Positions 1 through 8,458 of a DNA stretch of 64,000 nt are shown piece by piece. The position numbers and the translations under genes were made by a program. The stretch's first letter is position 1. Each line of letters starts with the position of its first letter. The stretch comes from Nocardioidaceae bacterium. Its GTDB lineage: Bacteria > Actinomycetota > Actinomycetes > Propionibacteriales > Nocardioidaceae. The notes beneath the pieces were generated by a model that saw only the letters and a list, made by a program, of their open reading frames with translations, had not been told where the DNA came from and made no database searches. Location: positions 1 to 64,000 of the forward strand of contig JACJWW010000007.1 of assembly GCA_020636935.1 (NCBI GenBank), in the 5' to 3' direction.

Positions 1-267
1 CTCAGGCGGGAGATTGCTGGACAACACTGCGATCTGTTGTTCGGCTGTGGTCTCCAAGCCCTCAGTCAGTGATTGTGCCATCAACCAGGCCAGGATCGCC
101 GATCCGACCACCAAGGCCAGTGTCACGACACCCGTGGCGACGAGCGTCGTACGCCACCTGATCGAGAGGCGACCCCACCTGATCGAGAGGCGACCCCACC
201 TGATCGAGAGGCGACCCCACCTGATCGAGAGGCGACCCCACCGGGTCGGGCTAGGTGACGCGGTCAA
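1..267 (-). CDS. Sensor histidine kinase, N-terminal part (runs off the window)
   Basis: Only the first 89 codons are in the window. The chosen start is TTG at 265-267, with a GGAG about 9 bases upstream; it overlaps the end of the response regulator by 17 bases, as expected for a co-translated two-component pair. The visible protein has a short basic cytoplasmic N-terminus, four near-identical copies of WGRLSIR, then a hydrophobic segment (TLVATGVVTLALVVG onward) that is a first membrane span followed by the start of an extracytoplasmic sensor region. Kinase domains lie beyond the window, so the assignment rests on the partner gene and the membrane topology. Confidence 0.75.
   Translation of the reverse strand, partial: MTASPSPTRWGRLSIRWGRLSIRWGRLSIRWGRLSIRWRTTLVATGVVTLALVVGSAILAWLMAQSLTEGLETTAEQQIAVLSSNLPPE
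154..237. repeat. Four perfect 21-bp tandem repeats inside the kinase start
   Basis: Four exact head-to-tail copies of a 21-bp unit, beginning CCACCTGATCGAGAGG on the plus strand, followed by a 5-base partial copy. The unit is a multiple of three, so on the minus strand it encodes WGRLSIR repeated in frame and does not break the kinase reading frame. The last copy leads into RW and the first membrane segment. Copy number can probably change by slippage. Confidence 0.95.
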
Positions 268-940
268 CGGGAGCTCCACTGAGTCGGTAGCCGGCCCCAC
301 GCACGGTCTGGATCGACTCCAGGCCGAATGGTCGATCGATCTTGTTGCGCAGGTGTCTGATGTAGACCTCGACGATATTGGGATCACCATCGAAGTTCAT
401 GTCCCAGACGGACTCCAAGATCTGTTGTTTCGAGAGCACTTCGTCAACATGTCTGGCCAGGTGGTGAAGCAGAGCGAACTCGCGCGCGGTCAGCGAGATC
501 TGCTGCTCGTTGCGCCAAACCCGGCGGGCTGCTGGATTGATCCGCAAGGTGTCGATCTGCAAGTCGGCTGGTTTGACCACCGACCCGCGCCTGGTGATGG
601 CCTGCAGCCTGGCCACGAGCAGCGGGAAGGAGACCGGCTTGGTGAGATAGTCATCTGCGCCGGTCTCCAGGCCCTCGATCTGATCCCATTCGCCATCCTT
701 GGCGGTGAGCATCAAGATCGGAGTCCAGTCGCCTGCTTTGCGCAGTGTCTCGCAGATCTTGAAGCCATTGATGCCGGGCAACATCAGGTCGAGCACGATC
801 GCGTCGTATTTGTGCTCCTTGGCCATCCACAGGCCATCGGTGCCGTCGTTGGCTACGTCTACGCTGAAGCCCTCTGCTTGCAGCCCGAGGCTCAACGAAC
901 GAGTCAGTTTGACTTCGTCGTCAACAATGAGCACCTTCAC
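251..940 (-). CDS. OmpR/PhoB-family response regulator
   Basis: This 229-aa protein has a receiver domain (about 1-115) and a winged-helix DNA-binding domain (about 130-225). The acidic pair is at D7-D8, the phospho-acceptor is D51 in VLDLMLPG, and the conserved switch Thr (MLTA) and Lys (LTKP) are present. The C-terminal half carries the SLTAREFALL, VWD and VYIRHLRNKI signatures of the OmpR/Trans_reg_C family. It is a DNA-binding regulator activated by the overlapping sensor kinase. The target genes and signal cannot be inferred from the window. Confidence 0.93.
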   Translation of the reverse strand: MKVLIVDDEVKLTRSLSLGLQAEGFSVDVANDGTDGLWMAKEHKYDAIVLDLMLPGINGFKICETLRKAGDWTPILMLTAKDGEWDQIEGLETGADDYLTKPVSFPLLVARLQAITRRGSVVKPADLQIDTLRINPAARRVWRNEQQISLTAREFALLHHLARHVDEVLSKQQILESVWDMNFDGDPNIVEVYIRHLRNKIDRPFGLESIQTVRGAGYRLSGAPVDRVT

Positions 941-995
941 CGGCTCAGTTTGGCAGTTGCCAGCTGAATCTGCGCTGAAGGCGCGGTGATGCTGC

Positions 996-1223
996 TCAGC
1001 GCCAGTAGTTGTTGGCTGCTGCGATGGTGGCGAACTCGATCGCGACCACGTGTCCTGCAGCCGTCAGCGAGTCAGCGTCCTCTGCGTAGTCCGGGCGCAG
1101 CGACTTGCGGACCTCTGCATCGGGTTGGATCGCACCGATGGTCTTGCGCGCGATCGCGATGGCAAGCTCTCGGCCCTCTTGAGGAGAGGCAGTGATCAGT
1201 GAGTTGCCGGGTACGAGTTCCAT
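996..1223 (-). CDS. Small protein of unknown function (75 aa)
   Basis: A 75-aa ORF starting MELVPGNSL, with a good ribosome binding site (GGGAAG about 7 bases before the ATG). It lies 55 bases upstream of the response regulator on the same strand, so it may be co-transcribed with the two-component system. The protein is soluble-looking, with alanine-rich helices (ELAIAIARKTIGAIQP and HVVAIEFATIAAANN), no Cys, no signal peptide and no membrane span. I do not recognise the family. The RBS and the lack of a competing ORF support it being real. Confidence 0.6.
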   Translation of the reverse strand: MELVPGNSLITASPQEGRELAIAIARKTIGAIQPDAEVRKSLRPDYAEDADSLTAAGHVVAIEFATIAAANNYWR

Positions 1224-1283
1224 GGACGCTTCCCTTCGTGAGATGAATGGTTCTTTTCATCTTGCCACGGCCACCGGACTTGC

Positions 1284-2774
1284 TCAGGCATAGCGGTAGT
1301 CATCAAGGTCAAAGGACCCTGCTTCACGGAAGGCATTCAAGGTTGTGGTTGGGCGCAACAAGGTGGCCTCGCCGTGCTGGTTGAAGTAGTAGCTGTTGGC
1401 GCTGCTGCAATCACCCAACGCAAAGATGCTGTCACCCACCTTGGCGGTCATTCGGTCGAGGAAATCACTGTTGGCTTGATCGGTGACCTCGAAAGTCTTG
1501 GCCTTGCGGCGGCGTACTTCGCCCAACAATCGACCCATGTGCTTCATCTGTGACTCGATGGTGGTGAAGTACGACAGGCCGCTGTAGGAATAGGGGCTGT
1601 TGAGCGAGAGCAGGTTGGGGAAGCCGGGCACGGTGATGCCTTCGTAGGCCTGGAATCGATTGTTGCGCCAGAACTCTCCGAGACTGCGACCTTGCTTGCC
1701 GATCACCTCAAAGGCCGGGAAGTTCGTCTCCCACAGGTCAAACCCGGTGGCCAGGATCAAGGTGTCGATCTCGGTGCGATGCCCAGACTCTGTGACGATG
1801 CCGGTCTCGTCAATGCGCGTGATCGGGTCTGTCTCCAGATGTACGTGATCTTTGGTGAAGGTGGGGTAGTAGTCATTGGAGAAGGTCGGGCGTTTGCACC
1901 CAAATGAATAGTTGGGGGTGAGCTTTCGGCGAAGCGTCGGATCTTTGATCTGATTCTTCAAATGGGCCCGACAAAGATTTGCCCCCATCAAGTTGGCTGC
2001 CGGCACCTTGCGATAGTGCAGCACCCCAGCCACCATCATCACCTCGAGGACGGCGCTCCCGGTGAAGCGCACCAGTCGCTGACTCAGCGGTAGCTTGGCA
2101 AACAACGAGCGGGCGGCGCCGGGCACAGCGAAGTCGGCCTTGGGGCTGACCCAGATCGCGGTGCGTTGGTAGACGGTGAGCTCAGCGAGCTGGTCGGCAA
2201 TCGTGGGGATCAACTGAACTGCCGTGGCCCCGGTGCCGATCACCGCGGCCCGTTTGCCGGCCAGGTCATAGTCGTGATCCCAGTCGGCCGTGTGGATCAC
2301 CTTGCCAGCAAAAGTGTCGATGCCGGGGATGTCTGGGAGTTTCGGTTGCGACAAGAAACCAGTCGCGGTGAGGATGAACGCGCCACGCACGGTCTGGCCA
2401 GATTGCGTGGTGACCTCCCAGCACTGATCAGACTCCTGCCACACGGCTCGTTTGACGGCTTCACCAAAGCGCATGTGGCGGCGCAGATCGTATTTGTCGG
2501 CGACGTGCTCGGCGTACTTCTTCAACTCCGCGCCGGGGGCGAAGAGCCTGCTCCAATCTGGATTTGGCTCAAATGAATATGAATAGGTCGACGAGGGGAT
2601 GTCTACGGCCAAGCCGGGGTAGTGGTTGACATGCCAGGTGCCGCCGAGGTCATTTTCTCGATCGATGATGACCAGATCGTCATAACCACTGCGTCGAAGC
2701 TGGATCGCCGCGCCCATCCCGCCGAAACCAGCGCCGATGATGATTGCATCGTGGATTTTGTGGGCTTTGGGCAT
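1284..2774 (-). CDS. Baeyer-Villiger-type flavin-containing monooxygenase
   Basis: A 496-aa FAD/NADPH monooxygenase. An N-terminal Rossmann motif GAGFGG (14-19) binds FAD, a second motif GTGATA (about 180-185) binds NADPH, and the BVMO fingerprint FAGKVIHTADWD (155-166) fits F-x-G-x3-H-x3-W-D. It inserts an oxygen into ketones or related carbonyls. Its TGATG junction with the SDR stop and the following patatin-type gene form an operon like the mycobacterial mymA-type clusters (FMO, SDR, lipase), associated with ketone, lipid or steroid-like substrates. The ATG at 2774 overlaps the upstream stop and is preferred to the GTG one codon earlier. The substrate is not determinable. Confidence 0.9.
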   Translation of the reverse strand: MPKAHKIHDAIIIGAGFGGMGAAIQLRRSGYDDLVIIDRENDLGGTWHVNHYPGLAVDIPSSTYSYSFEPNPDWSRLFAPGAELKKYAEHVADKYDLRRHMRFGEAVKRAVWQESDQCWEVTTQSGQTVRGAFILTATGFLSQPKLPDIPGIDTFAGKVIHTADWDHDYDLAGKRAAVIGTGATAVQLIPTIADQLAELTVYQRTAIWVSPKADFAVPGAARSLFAKLPLSQRLVRFTGSAVLEVMMVAGVLHYRKVPAANLMGANLCRAHLKNQIKDPTLRRKLTPNYSFGCKRPTFSNDYYPTFTKDHVHLETDPITRIDETGIVTESGHRTEIDTLILATGFDLWETNFPAFEVIGKQGRSLGEFWRNNRFQAYEGITVPGFPNLLSLNSPYSYSGLSYFTTIESQMKHMGRLLGEVRRRKAKTFEVTDQANSDFLDRMTAKVGDSIFALGDCSSANSYYFNQHGEATLLRPTTTLNAFREAGSFDLDDYRYA

Positions 2775-3637
2775 CACTTGACTCGCTTCTGTGCGGTGGA
2801 GGAGTTGGCGGCTTGGTCGTTGATCCGACTCCGATAAGCGTGCCGCTCAGGCGCGTCTTGGCTCAAAGCACGATCGTCGCGGATCGCCTTGCGGATCAGG
2901 TTCAACATCGGCTCTGGGGTGAGGCCGGCGGCAGTGGCCAGGCCCCCGACATAGCTGGGTACGGCGATCTCCGCGCGCCGATTGCCCACCGAAGCCACCA
3001 CCGCCTCGGCGATGGCTGAGGGGGTCACCTTGGGGATTGGTCGCATGTCGAGGCCACTGGCCAGATCGGTGTCAACAGCTGAGGGGAGTACGGCGCTGAT
3101 CGAGACGCCCGCTGCGGCGTACTCAAGCCTGGTCGCTGCGCTCAGCCCGACTACGGCGAACTTCGATGCGTTGTAGATGGCCAGGCCCTTGACCGGAAAC
3201 TTGCCGGCGAGTGAGGCGATATTGACGATATGGCCACGGCCGCGGTTGATCATCTGGGGCAGCACCGTGCGCATGCCATTGACCACTCCGAAGACATTGA
3301 CATCGATCGTCATCTGGTCCACTTGTGGATCCAGATCAAGGAAGGCGCCATTTGGCATTACCCCGGCGTTGTTGACCAAGATGTCGATCGGGCCGAAGTT
3401 GTCTTGAGTCGCCTTGGCGAAGTTGGCGAATGACTCAGCATCGGTGACATCTAGGTAGCCGCCCAATGCGTCTAGTGCCTGGGCCTCAGTTTTTGCCAAG
3501 TCTTCATTCAAATCCCCAATAGCCACCCTGGCTCCGAGGTTTGCGAATGCTTTCGCTGTGGCTAGTCCGATGCCTTGGGTCGAGCCGGTGATGAGGACGG
3601 TTGCGTCGGCTGGATTGATCTTCGGATAGCTGCTCAC
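2774..3637 (-). CDS. Short-chain dehydrogenase/reductase
   Basis: A classical SDR of 287 aa: the cofactor motif TGSTQGIG (17-24), NNAG (89-92), and the catalytic Ser142, Tyr155 and Lys159 (YNASK). A C-terminal extension rich in charged residues follows the catalytic domain (after about 245). Its start overlaps the patatin gene by four bases (ATGA) and its stop overlaps the monooxygenase start, so all three are one transcript. It probably interconverts an alcohol and the ketone used by the monooxygenase; that pairing is inference from the operon. Confidence 0.9.
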   Translation of the reverse strand: MSSYPKINPADATVLITGSTQGIGLATAKAFANLGARVAIGDLNEDLAKTEAQALDALGGYLDVTDAESFANFAKATQDNFGPIDILVNNAGVMPNGAFLDLDPQVDQMTIDVNVFGVVNGMRTVLPQMINRGRGHIVNIASLAGKFPVKGLAIYNASKFAVVGLSAATRLEYAAAGVSISAVLPSAVDTDLASGLDMRPIPKVTPSAIAEAVVASVGNRRAEIAVPSYVGGLATAAGLTPEPMLNLIRKAIRDDRALSQDAPERHAYRSRINDQAANSSTAQKRVK

Positions 3638-4059
3638 GGCTTAGTCTCCAGTTGAGTTTGAATCCTGGCGGGTAGCTGTTGTCGGGCAGCGAGCAAGGTG
3701 TCGCTTCGAGCCCTGGTGTCCATGAAGTTTGGGCCCATCGCCTGCAACTCCTCGACACCAGGCTCGATCCTGACCACCTTGATGCCATGGTCTTCGAGTA
3801 GGCCTTGCTCGCGATCGACCCGCTTGGTCATCGGCCTGCGCAAGAGTCGCTCCGCGTGGGCAAGGCCCCGGGCGGGAGCACCGCCGTCAGTGAGAGTGCG
3901 TGCTCCAATCTGCACTGGGGGAAACCAGCCGGGGATTACCCAAGACGCTGCAATCGCTTGCCCCACCCAACCCAGGGCCCGCTCCAACTCATCAAGGGCA
4001 ACTGCGCTCCAGGCGAAGCCGACCGGTCCGCCGCAACCAAGTACGAGTCCTCTGCGCAT
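3634..4059 (-). pseudogene. Patatin-like phospholipase gene with two internal deletions
   Basis: The ORF is open for 141 aa but is about half the length of the actinobacterial patatin family it matches (about 270-300 aa). It keeps the glycine-rich oxyanion start (RGLVLGCGGPVGFAW), the AASWVIPGWFPP block, the catalytic DGG (TLTDGGA) and the C-terminal LLRRPMTKRVDRE region. The whole stretch that should hold the nucleophile elbow G-x-S-x-G between ALGW and AIAASW is absent. A second, smaller stretch after DGGA is also missing. With no catalytic Ser it cannot be an active hydrolase. Both deletions are in frame, so translational coupling to the SDR is retained. The original role was probably lipid or ester hydrolysis beside the monooxygenase. 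Confidence 0.75.
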
Positions 4060-4135
4060 GCCGCTCCTTGCGGAATCAGATGTCGCTGATGGAACGCTAT
4101 GTCATTTGAGCAGTCCCGACAATATGATGTGGACC

Positions 4136-4759
4136 ATGTCCGCAGCCCCGACCCTGGCCGAGCGTCGCAAGCAGGAGCTTCGCCAAGGCATCATCGACTC
4201 AGCCTTTGAGTGCTTCGCAGCACAGGGCTATCACGCGACCGGCATCGCAGACATTGCGACTCGTCTGGGCATCGGGCACGGCACCTTCTATCGCTATTTC
4301 GCCAACAAACGCGACATCGTCGAGCATGTCGTTGATGAGGTGATCGCGAAGATCATCGCCGCGCTCAGCGCAGACAATGCCCCCGAAGTGCCCGACACCA
4401 TCGCGGACTATCGAGCTCAGGTGGAGCGCATCGGTGATGCCCTGGCCCGGATCCTGACCGATGACCCTCGACTGCCCAGAATGGTTTTGGAAGCGCCAGG
4501 CATAGATCCGCAGATGAGTGCGAAGATCCTTGGCTTCTATGACTTGGCTCGTCGGCTGACTGAGCGATATCTCGCCCATGGGGTCGAGACCGGTTATCTA
4601 CGTGAGGGCCTAGACGTCGAAGCGACCTCGCATGCGATCATCGGCATGATTGTGGCCACCATGCTCTCCGCCGTACAGCAACCAGAAGCCCAGCACCAGC
4701 GCCGCCTTGCCGCAGCGATTCAATCGCTAATGTTTGAGGGCATCACTCACGAGCACTAA
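4136..4759 (+). CDS. TetR-family transcriptional regulator
   Basis: A TetR repressor of 207 aa divergent from the monooxygenase operon. The N-terminal helix-turn-helix covers about residues 10-58 (CFAAQGYHATGIADIATRLG then GTFYRYFANKRDIV). The C-terminal ligand domain ends with a helix typical of the family. Three in-frame ATG codons lie close together (4124, 4127, 4136). I took the one before SAAPTLAER because the family usually starts just before the recognition helices, but the RBS does not decide it. It most likely controls the divergent FMO-SDR-patatin operon. Confidence 0.88.
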   Translation: MSAAPTLAERRKQELRQGIIDSAFECFAAQGYHATGIADIATRLGIGHGTFYRYFANKRDIVEHVVDEVIAKIIAALSADNAPEVPDTIADYRAQVERIGDALARILTDDPRLPRMVLEAPGIDPQMSAKILGFYDLARRLTERYLAHGVETGYLREGLDVEATSHAIIGMIVATMLSAVQQPEAQHQRRLAAAIQSLMFEGITHEH

Positions 4760-4772
4760 ACCAAGGACTGCC

Positions 4773-5261
4773 ATGTGGACCGTCATCCCGTCACCAATCG
4801 GTGACCTGCGCGTCGTCACCACTCCTGACGGGCAAGCAATCAGAGCTATCGAGTTCAGCCCATTCAAAGGCTCACCCATCGGTGAGCCAATCGGGGAGCG
4901 GTCTGATGAGCAGCCGGTACTGGCTGCAGCCGCGTCGCAGTTGGCGGAGTACTTCGCCAAGCAGCGCCGGGTCTTCGACCTGCCCTTGCAGCCCAAGGGC
5001 ACCGATTTTCAACAAAAGGTGTGGGCGCAACTCCAGCAGATCGATTTTGGCGAGACCTGCTCATATGGCCAACTGGCTAAGCGGCTAGGCATGACTCAGG
5101 CCGCTTCGCGTGCTGTGGGTTTGGCCAATGGCCGCAATCCGATCCCAGTAGTGATCCCATGCCACCGGGTGATCGGTGCGGATGGCTCGCTGACTGGCTA
5201 TGCAGGTGGGGTTGAGCGCAAGCAAATCCTTTTGGAGCTTGAAGAACAAGCGCTCTTCTAA
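4773..5261 (+). CDS. ogt: Methylated-DNA--[protein]-cysteine S-methyltransferase
   Basis: A 162-aa suicide DNA-repair enzyme that removes methyl groups from O6-methylguanine. The acceptor cysteine is C130 in the IPCHRV signature. The FQQKVWAQLQQ block and the SRAVGLANGRNP DNA-binding/arginine-finger region are present. The ATG at 4773 with AAGGAC just upstream is preferred to the in-frame ATG at 4734 inside the TetR gene. It follows the TetR gene by 13 bases, so the two may share a transcript. It is convergent with ppk2. Confidence 0.93.
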   Translation: MWTVIPSPIGDLRVVTTPDGQAIRAIEFSPFKGSPIGEPIGERSDEQPVLAAAASQLAEYFAKQRRVFDLPLQPKGTDFQQKVWAQLQQIDFGETCSYGQLAKRLGMTQAASRAVGLANGRNPIPVVIPCHRVIGADGSLTGYAGGVERKQILLELEEQALF

Positions 5262-5304
5262 GGTCAAAAGACAACGCCAACTTGGCTCACAGTTTTTTGG
5301 GAGC

Positions 5305-6168
5305 TCACAGCTTCGGGAAGGTGCCCCCGACGCCTTCGCCCTCTTCGCGCAAGCGCTTGGCCTTGCCGACGATCTTGCGGTCGGGTTGACCCACGATCTG
5401 GTGGTTCTTGCCCGGATAGTCAAATTGAGCGAGTACGACGCGCATCGCCTCGATGCGAGCCCGCTTCTTGTCATTTGACTTGATCACGGTCCAGGGCGCA
5501 TGGCGAGTGTCGGTGTAGAAAAACATCGCCTCCTTCGCCTCGGTGTAGGCATCCCACTTGTCGAAGCTGGCCTTGTCTGTTGGTGAGAGCTTCCACTGCT
5601 TGACGGGGTCAAGCTTGCGAGCCTTGAAACGAGCGGCCTGCTCAGCAGGGCTGACCGAAAACCACAACTTGATCAGGTGAGTGCCCGAGTCGACGAGCAT
5701 GCGCTCAAACTCAGGGCAAGACTTCATGAACTCCAGATATTGATCGACCGTGCAAAAGCCCATCACTCGCTCGACACCAGCGCGGTTATACCAAGACCGA
5801 TCCCACAGCACGATCTCTCCAGCGGCAGGGAGGTGGGTGACATAGCGCTGGAAATACCATTGCGTCTTCTCGCGCTCAGTCGGGATCGGCAATGCCACCA
5901 CCCGGGCGCCTCGGGGGTTGAGATGCTCGGTGAAGCGCTTGATCGCACCACCCTTGCCGGCCGCGTCGCGACCCTCAAAGATGATCGCCACCTTCTGCCC
6001 AGTGTCTTGTATCCACTTTTGAAGCTTCAACAACTCAATCTGGAGCTCGCGTTTGGTCCATTCGTATTCGCCACGTTTGAGCTTCTCGGTGTAGGGATAT
6101 CCCTGCCTCCAAGGCTGTTCCTCAAACTTCTCATCCTTGCTGCGTGGCGGCGACTTGGGCATGGGCAC
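5305..6168 (-). CDS. ppk2: Polyphosphate kinase 2 family protein (class I type)
   Basis: This 287-aa single-domain PPK2 makes or uses inorganic polyphosphate as phosphate donor for nucleoside diphosphates. Walker A is GRDAAGKGG, the lid region includes PTEREKTQWYFQRYV, and Walker B is LWDRSWYNRAGVERVMGF. The length and the single domain fit class I enzymes acting on NDPs. The start could be M at 6168 or the next Met two codons later. It stands alone between convergent ogt and a divergent-facing IclR gene. Confidence 0.93.
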   Translation of the reverse strand: MPMPKSPPRSKDEKFEEQPWRQGYPYTEKLKRGEYEWTKRELQIELLKLQKWIQDTGQKVAIIFEGRDAAGKGGAIKRFTEHLNPRGARVVALPIPTEREKTQWYFQRYVTHLPAAGEIVLWDRSWYNRAGVERVMGFCTVDQYLEFMKSCPEFERMLVDSGTHLIKLWFSVSPAEQAARFKARKLDPVKQWKLSPTDKASFDKWDAYTEAKEAMFFYTDTRHAPWTVIKSNDKKRARIEAMRVVLAQFDYPGKNHQIVGQPDRKIVGKAKRLREEGEGVGGTFPKL

Positions 6169-6239
6169 ATGCTAGAGCCAGGCGCAGCTGCACTGACTGT
6201 AAGGTCACCTATCCTTATTGCGCCGACCGGCGCTGCCCC

Positions 6240-6959
6240 TTATTGCGCCGACCGGCGCAGTGACTCAGAGAGGCGGTCGGCCGCAGCAAGTACGGCGGGC
6301 GCGTGCATCCGACCGGGTTGGCGGGTCAGCCTCTCCAGCGGTCCAGAGACGGACACAGCGGCGATGATCTTGCCGCTGGGGGAGCGCACGGGAGCGGAGA
6401 CCGAGGCGACTCCTTGCTCACGCTCGGCGATCGATTGGGCCCAGCCGCGCCGGCGAATGCCAGCGAGTGCCGCCGCAGTGAAGGCGGCATTGTTCAGGCC
6501 GCGATGCATCCGCTCTGGATCTTCCCAGGCCAACAAGATCTGTGCTGCCGACCCGGCACTCATCGTGACTTGGGAGCCCACCGGGATCGTGTCACGCAAC
6601 CCACTTGGGCGCTCCGCGGCCGCGACGCAAACCCGCTCATCTCCTTGTCGCCGCCACAACTGCGCCGACTCTCCGGTGATATCACGGAGTCGGGCCAGCA
6701 CTGGGCCTGCTGCAGCTAGGAGACGGTCTTCACCTGCCGCGGATGCCAACTCGTTGAGCCGAGGCCCGAGCACGAAACGGCCCTGCATGTCTCGAGCCAC
6801 CAAACGGTGATGCTCCAGGGCGACTGCCAAACGGTGCGCAGTTGGTCGAGCCAATCCCGTGCCGGCGACAAGTCCCGCCAAAGTCGCAGGGCCTGCCTCG
6901 AGGGCCGAGAGTACGAGGGCGGCTTTGTCCAGGACGCCCACACCGCTAGAGTTGTCCAT
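6240..6959 (-). CDS. ltbR: IclR-family regulator divergent from leuCD (LtbR-like)
   Basis: A 239-aa IclR regulator with an N-terminal winged helix (about 8-65) and a C-terminal effector domain. I chose the start before DNSSGVGVLDKAALVLSAL, which is where actinobacterial orthologues begin; an ORF extends 25 codons upstream but would run into the leuC promoter. In Corynebacterium the IclR protein in this position (LtbR) represses leuCD. The divergent arrangement with a palindrome in the short gap supports the same role here. The gene symbol is by synteny. Confidence 0.85.
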   Translation of the reverse strand: MDNSSGVGVLDKAALVLSALEAGPATLAGLVAGTGLARPTAHRLAVALEHHRLVARDMQGRFVLGPRLNELASAAGEDRLLAAAGPVLARLRDITGESAQLWRRQGDERVCVAAAERPSGLRDTIPVGSQVTMSAGSAAQILLAWEDPERMHRGLNNAAFTAAALAGIRRRGWAQSIAEREQGVASVSAPVRSPSGKIIAAVSVSGPLERLTRQPGRMHAPAVLAAADRLSESLRRSAQ

Positions 6960-6962
6960 ATA

Positions 6963-6972
6963 GCAATATTGC
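6963..6972. promoter_or_regulatory. 10-bp palindrome in the ltbR-leuC gap, candidate operator
   Basis: A perfect GCAATATTGC palindrome lies four bases upstream of the IclR start codon and about 60 bases before leuC. The gap is only 74 bases, so any regulator binding here could act on both promoters. Assigning it to the IclR protein is inference from position. Confidence 0.4.
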
Positions 6973-7033
6973 CGTCTCAATCCGTGGGATGCAAGTCTAA
7001 GCTTTGATAACCGACTGACGAAAGGGTGAAGCA

Positions 7034-8431
7034 ATGGGTAAGACCCTGGCTGAGAAGGTGTGGGACGAGCATGTCGTACGTAGTACCGAAGGAGAGCCTG
7101 ATCTCCTCTACATCGATCTCCACCTGATCCACGAAGTCACCTCGCCACAGGCCTTTGATGGCTTGCGGATGAGTCAGCGCAAGGTGCGTCGCCCAGACCT
7201 CACCTTGGCCACCGAAGACCACAATGTGCCCACACTCGACTGGGACAAGCCGATTGCCGATCCGGTGAGCCGCACCCAGGTCGACACCTTGCGCAAGAAT
7301 GCCGCTGATTTCGGCGTACGTTTGCACCCGCTGGGAGATGTCGAGCAAGGGATAGTGCATGTGGTTGGCCCACAACTGGGGCTGACCCAGCCGGGCATGA
7401 CCATCGTGTGCGGCGACAGCCACACCTCCACTCACGGCGCCTTCGGCGCGATCGCCTTTGGCATCGGCACCTCAGAAGTTGAGCATGTGCTGGCCACTCA
7501 GACCCTGCCTCAGCAGAAGCCGAAGACCATGGCAGTCACCGTGAATGGCAGCCTGCCCGAGGGAGTCACCGCCAAGGATCTCGTGCTCACCTTGATCACC
7601 CACACCGGTACTGGCGGTGGCCAAGGTTATATCGTCGAATATCGCGGCCAAGCCATTGAAGAGTTGTCGATGGAAGGCCGGATGACGGTCTGCAACATGA
7701 GCATCGAGTGGGGTGCCAAGGCCGGTTTGATCGCGCCCGACCAAACCACCTTTGACTACATCGAAGGCAAGCCTGAGGCACCTAAGGGAGCCGACTGGGA
7801 TGCAGCGGTGGCCTACTGGAAGACCCTGGTCACCGACGCCGATGCCACCTTCGACAAGGAGATCGTGCTCGATGCCTCGACCATGACTCCCTTCGTCACC
7901 TGGGGCACCAATCCCGGTCAGGGCGTGCAGTTGGGTGGCAATGTGCCTTCGCCAGCTGATTTCTCTGACCCTGTGGATCAGATTGCATGTGAGAAGGCAC
8001 TTGAATACATGGGTCTTCAGGCAGGTACGCCGATGCGCGAGATCAAGGTCGACACCGTGTTTGTGGGCTCGTGCACAAATGGTCGGATCGAAGACCTTCG
8101 CTTGGCCGCTGAAGTGATCAAGGGGCACAAGGTCGCTGACCAGACCAGACTCCTCGTGGTACCTGGCTCGGTACGGGTGCGTTTGCAGGCAGAGGCTGAG
8201 GGCCTCGACCAGATCTTCATCGCTGCCGGAGCTGAGTGGCGCGGTGCTGGCTGCTCGATGTGTTTGGGCATGAATCCAGACCAGTTGGCTCCGGGCGAGC
8301 GCAGCGCTTCCACCTCAAATCGCAACTTCGAAGGACGCCAGGGCAAAGGTGGGCGCACGCATCTGGTCTCCATCCCCGTTGCGGCTGCGACCGCCGTACG
8401 CGGCACCCTCAGCAGCCCGGCAGACCTCTGA
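7034..8431 (+). CDS. leuC: 3-isopropylmalate dehydratase, large subunit
   Basis: A 465-aa aconitase-family subunit carrying the [4Fe-4S] cluster for the leucine-pathway isomerisation of 2- to 3-isopropylmalate. Cluster cysteines are visible in VGSCTNGR and GCSMCLGMNPD. The substrate region CGDSHTSTHGAFG is intact. It starts MGKTLAEKVWD after a GAAAGGG ribosome site and is followed 27 bases later by leuD. It works as a heterodimer with LeuD. Confidence 0.97.
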   Translation: MGKTLAEKVWDEHVVRSTEGEPDLLYIDLHLIHEVTSPQAFDGLRMSQRKVRRPDLTLATEDHNVPTLDWDKPIADPVSRTQVDTLRKNAADFGVRLHPLGDVEQGIVHVVGPQLGLTQPGMTIVCGDSHTSTHGAFGAIAFGIGTSEVEHVLATQTLPQQKPKTMAVTVNGSLPEGVTAKDLVLTLITHTGTGGGQGYIVEYRGQAIEELSMEGRMTVCNMSIEWGAKAGLIAPDQTTFDYIEGKPEAPKGADWDAAVAYWKTLVTDADATFDKEIVLDASTMTPFVTWGTNPGQGVQLGGNVPSPADFSDPVDQIACEKALEYMGLQAGTPMREIKVDTVFVGSCTNGRIEDLRLAAEVIKGHKVADQTRLLVVPGSVRVRLQAEAEGLDQIFIAAGAEWRGAGCSMCLGMNPDQLAPGERSASTSNRNFEGRQGKGGRTHLVSIPVAAATAVRGTLSSPADL

Positions 8432-8458
8432 TCACCGGCGTAGGCAGGAGAAACCAAC

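Noticed and set aside
154..237. CRISPR array
   Set aside because: The repeats are contiguous with no spacers and encode heptapeptides in frame.
14..967. 317-codon plus-strand ORF over the two-component genes
   Set aside because: It runs antisense to the response regulator and kinase start, has no family motifs, and contains translated repeat sequence.
5677..6810. 377-codon plus-strand ORF spanning ppk2 and the IclR gene
   Set aside because: It is antisense to two clear genes and is low in family-like motifs.
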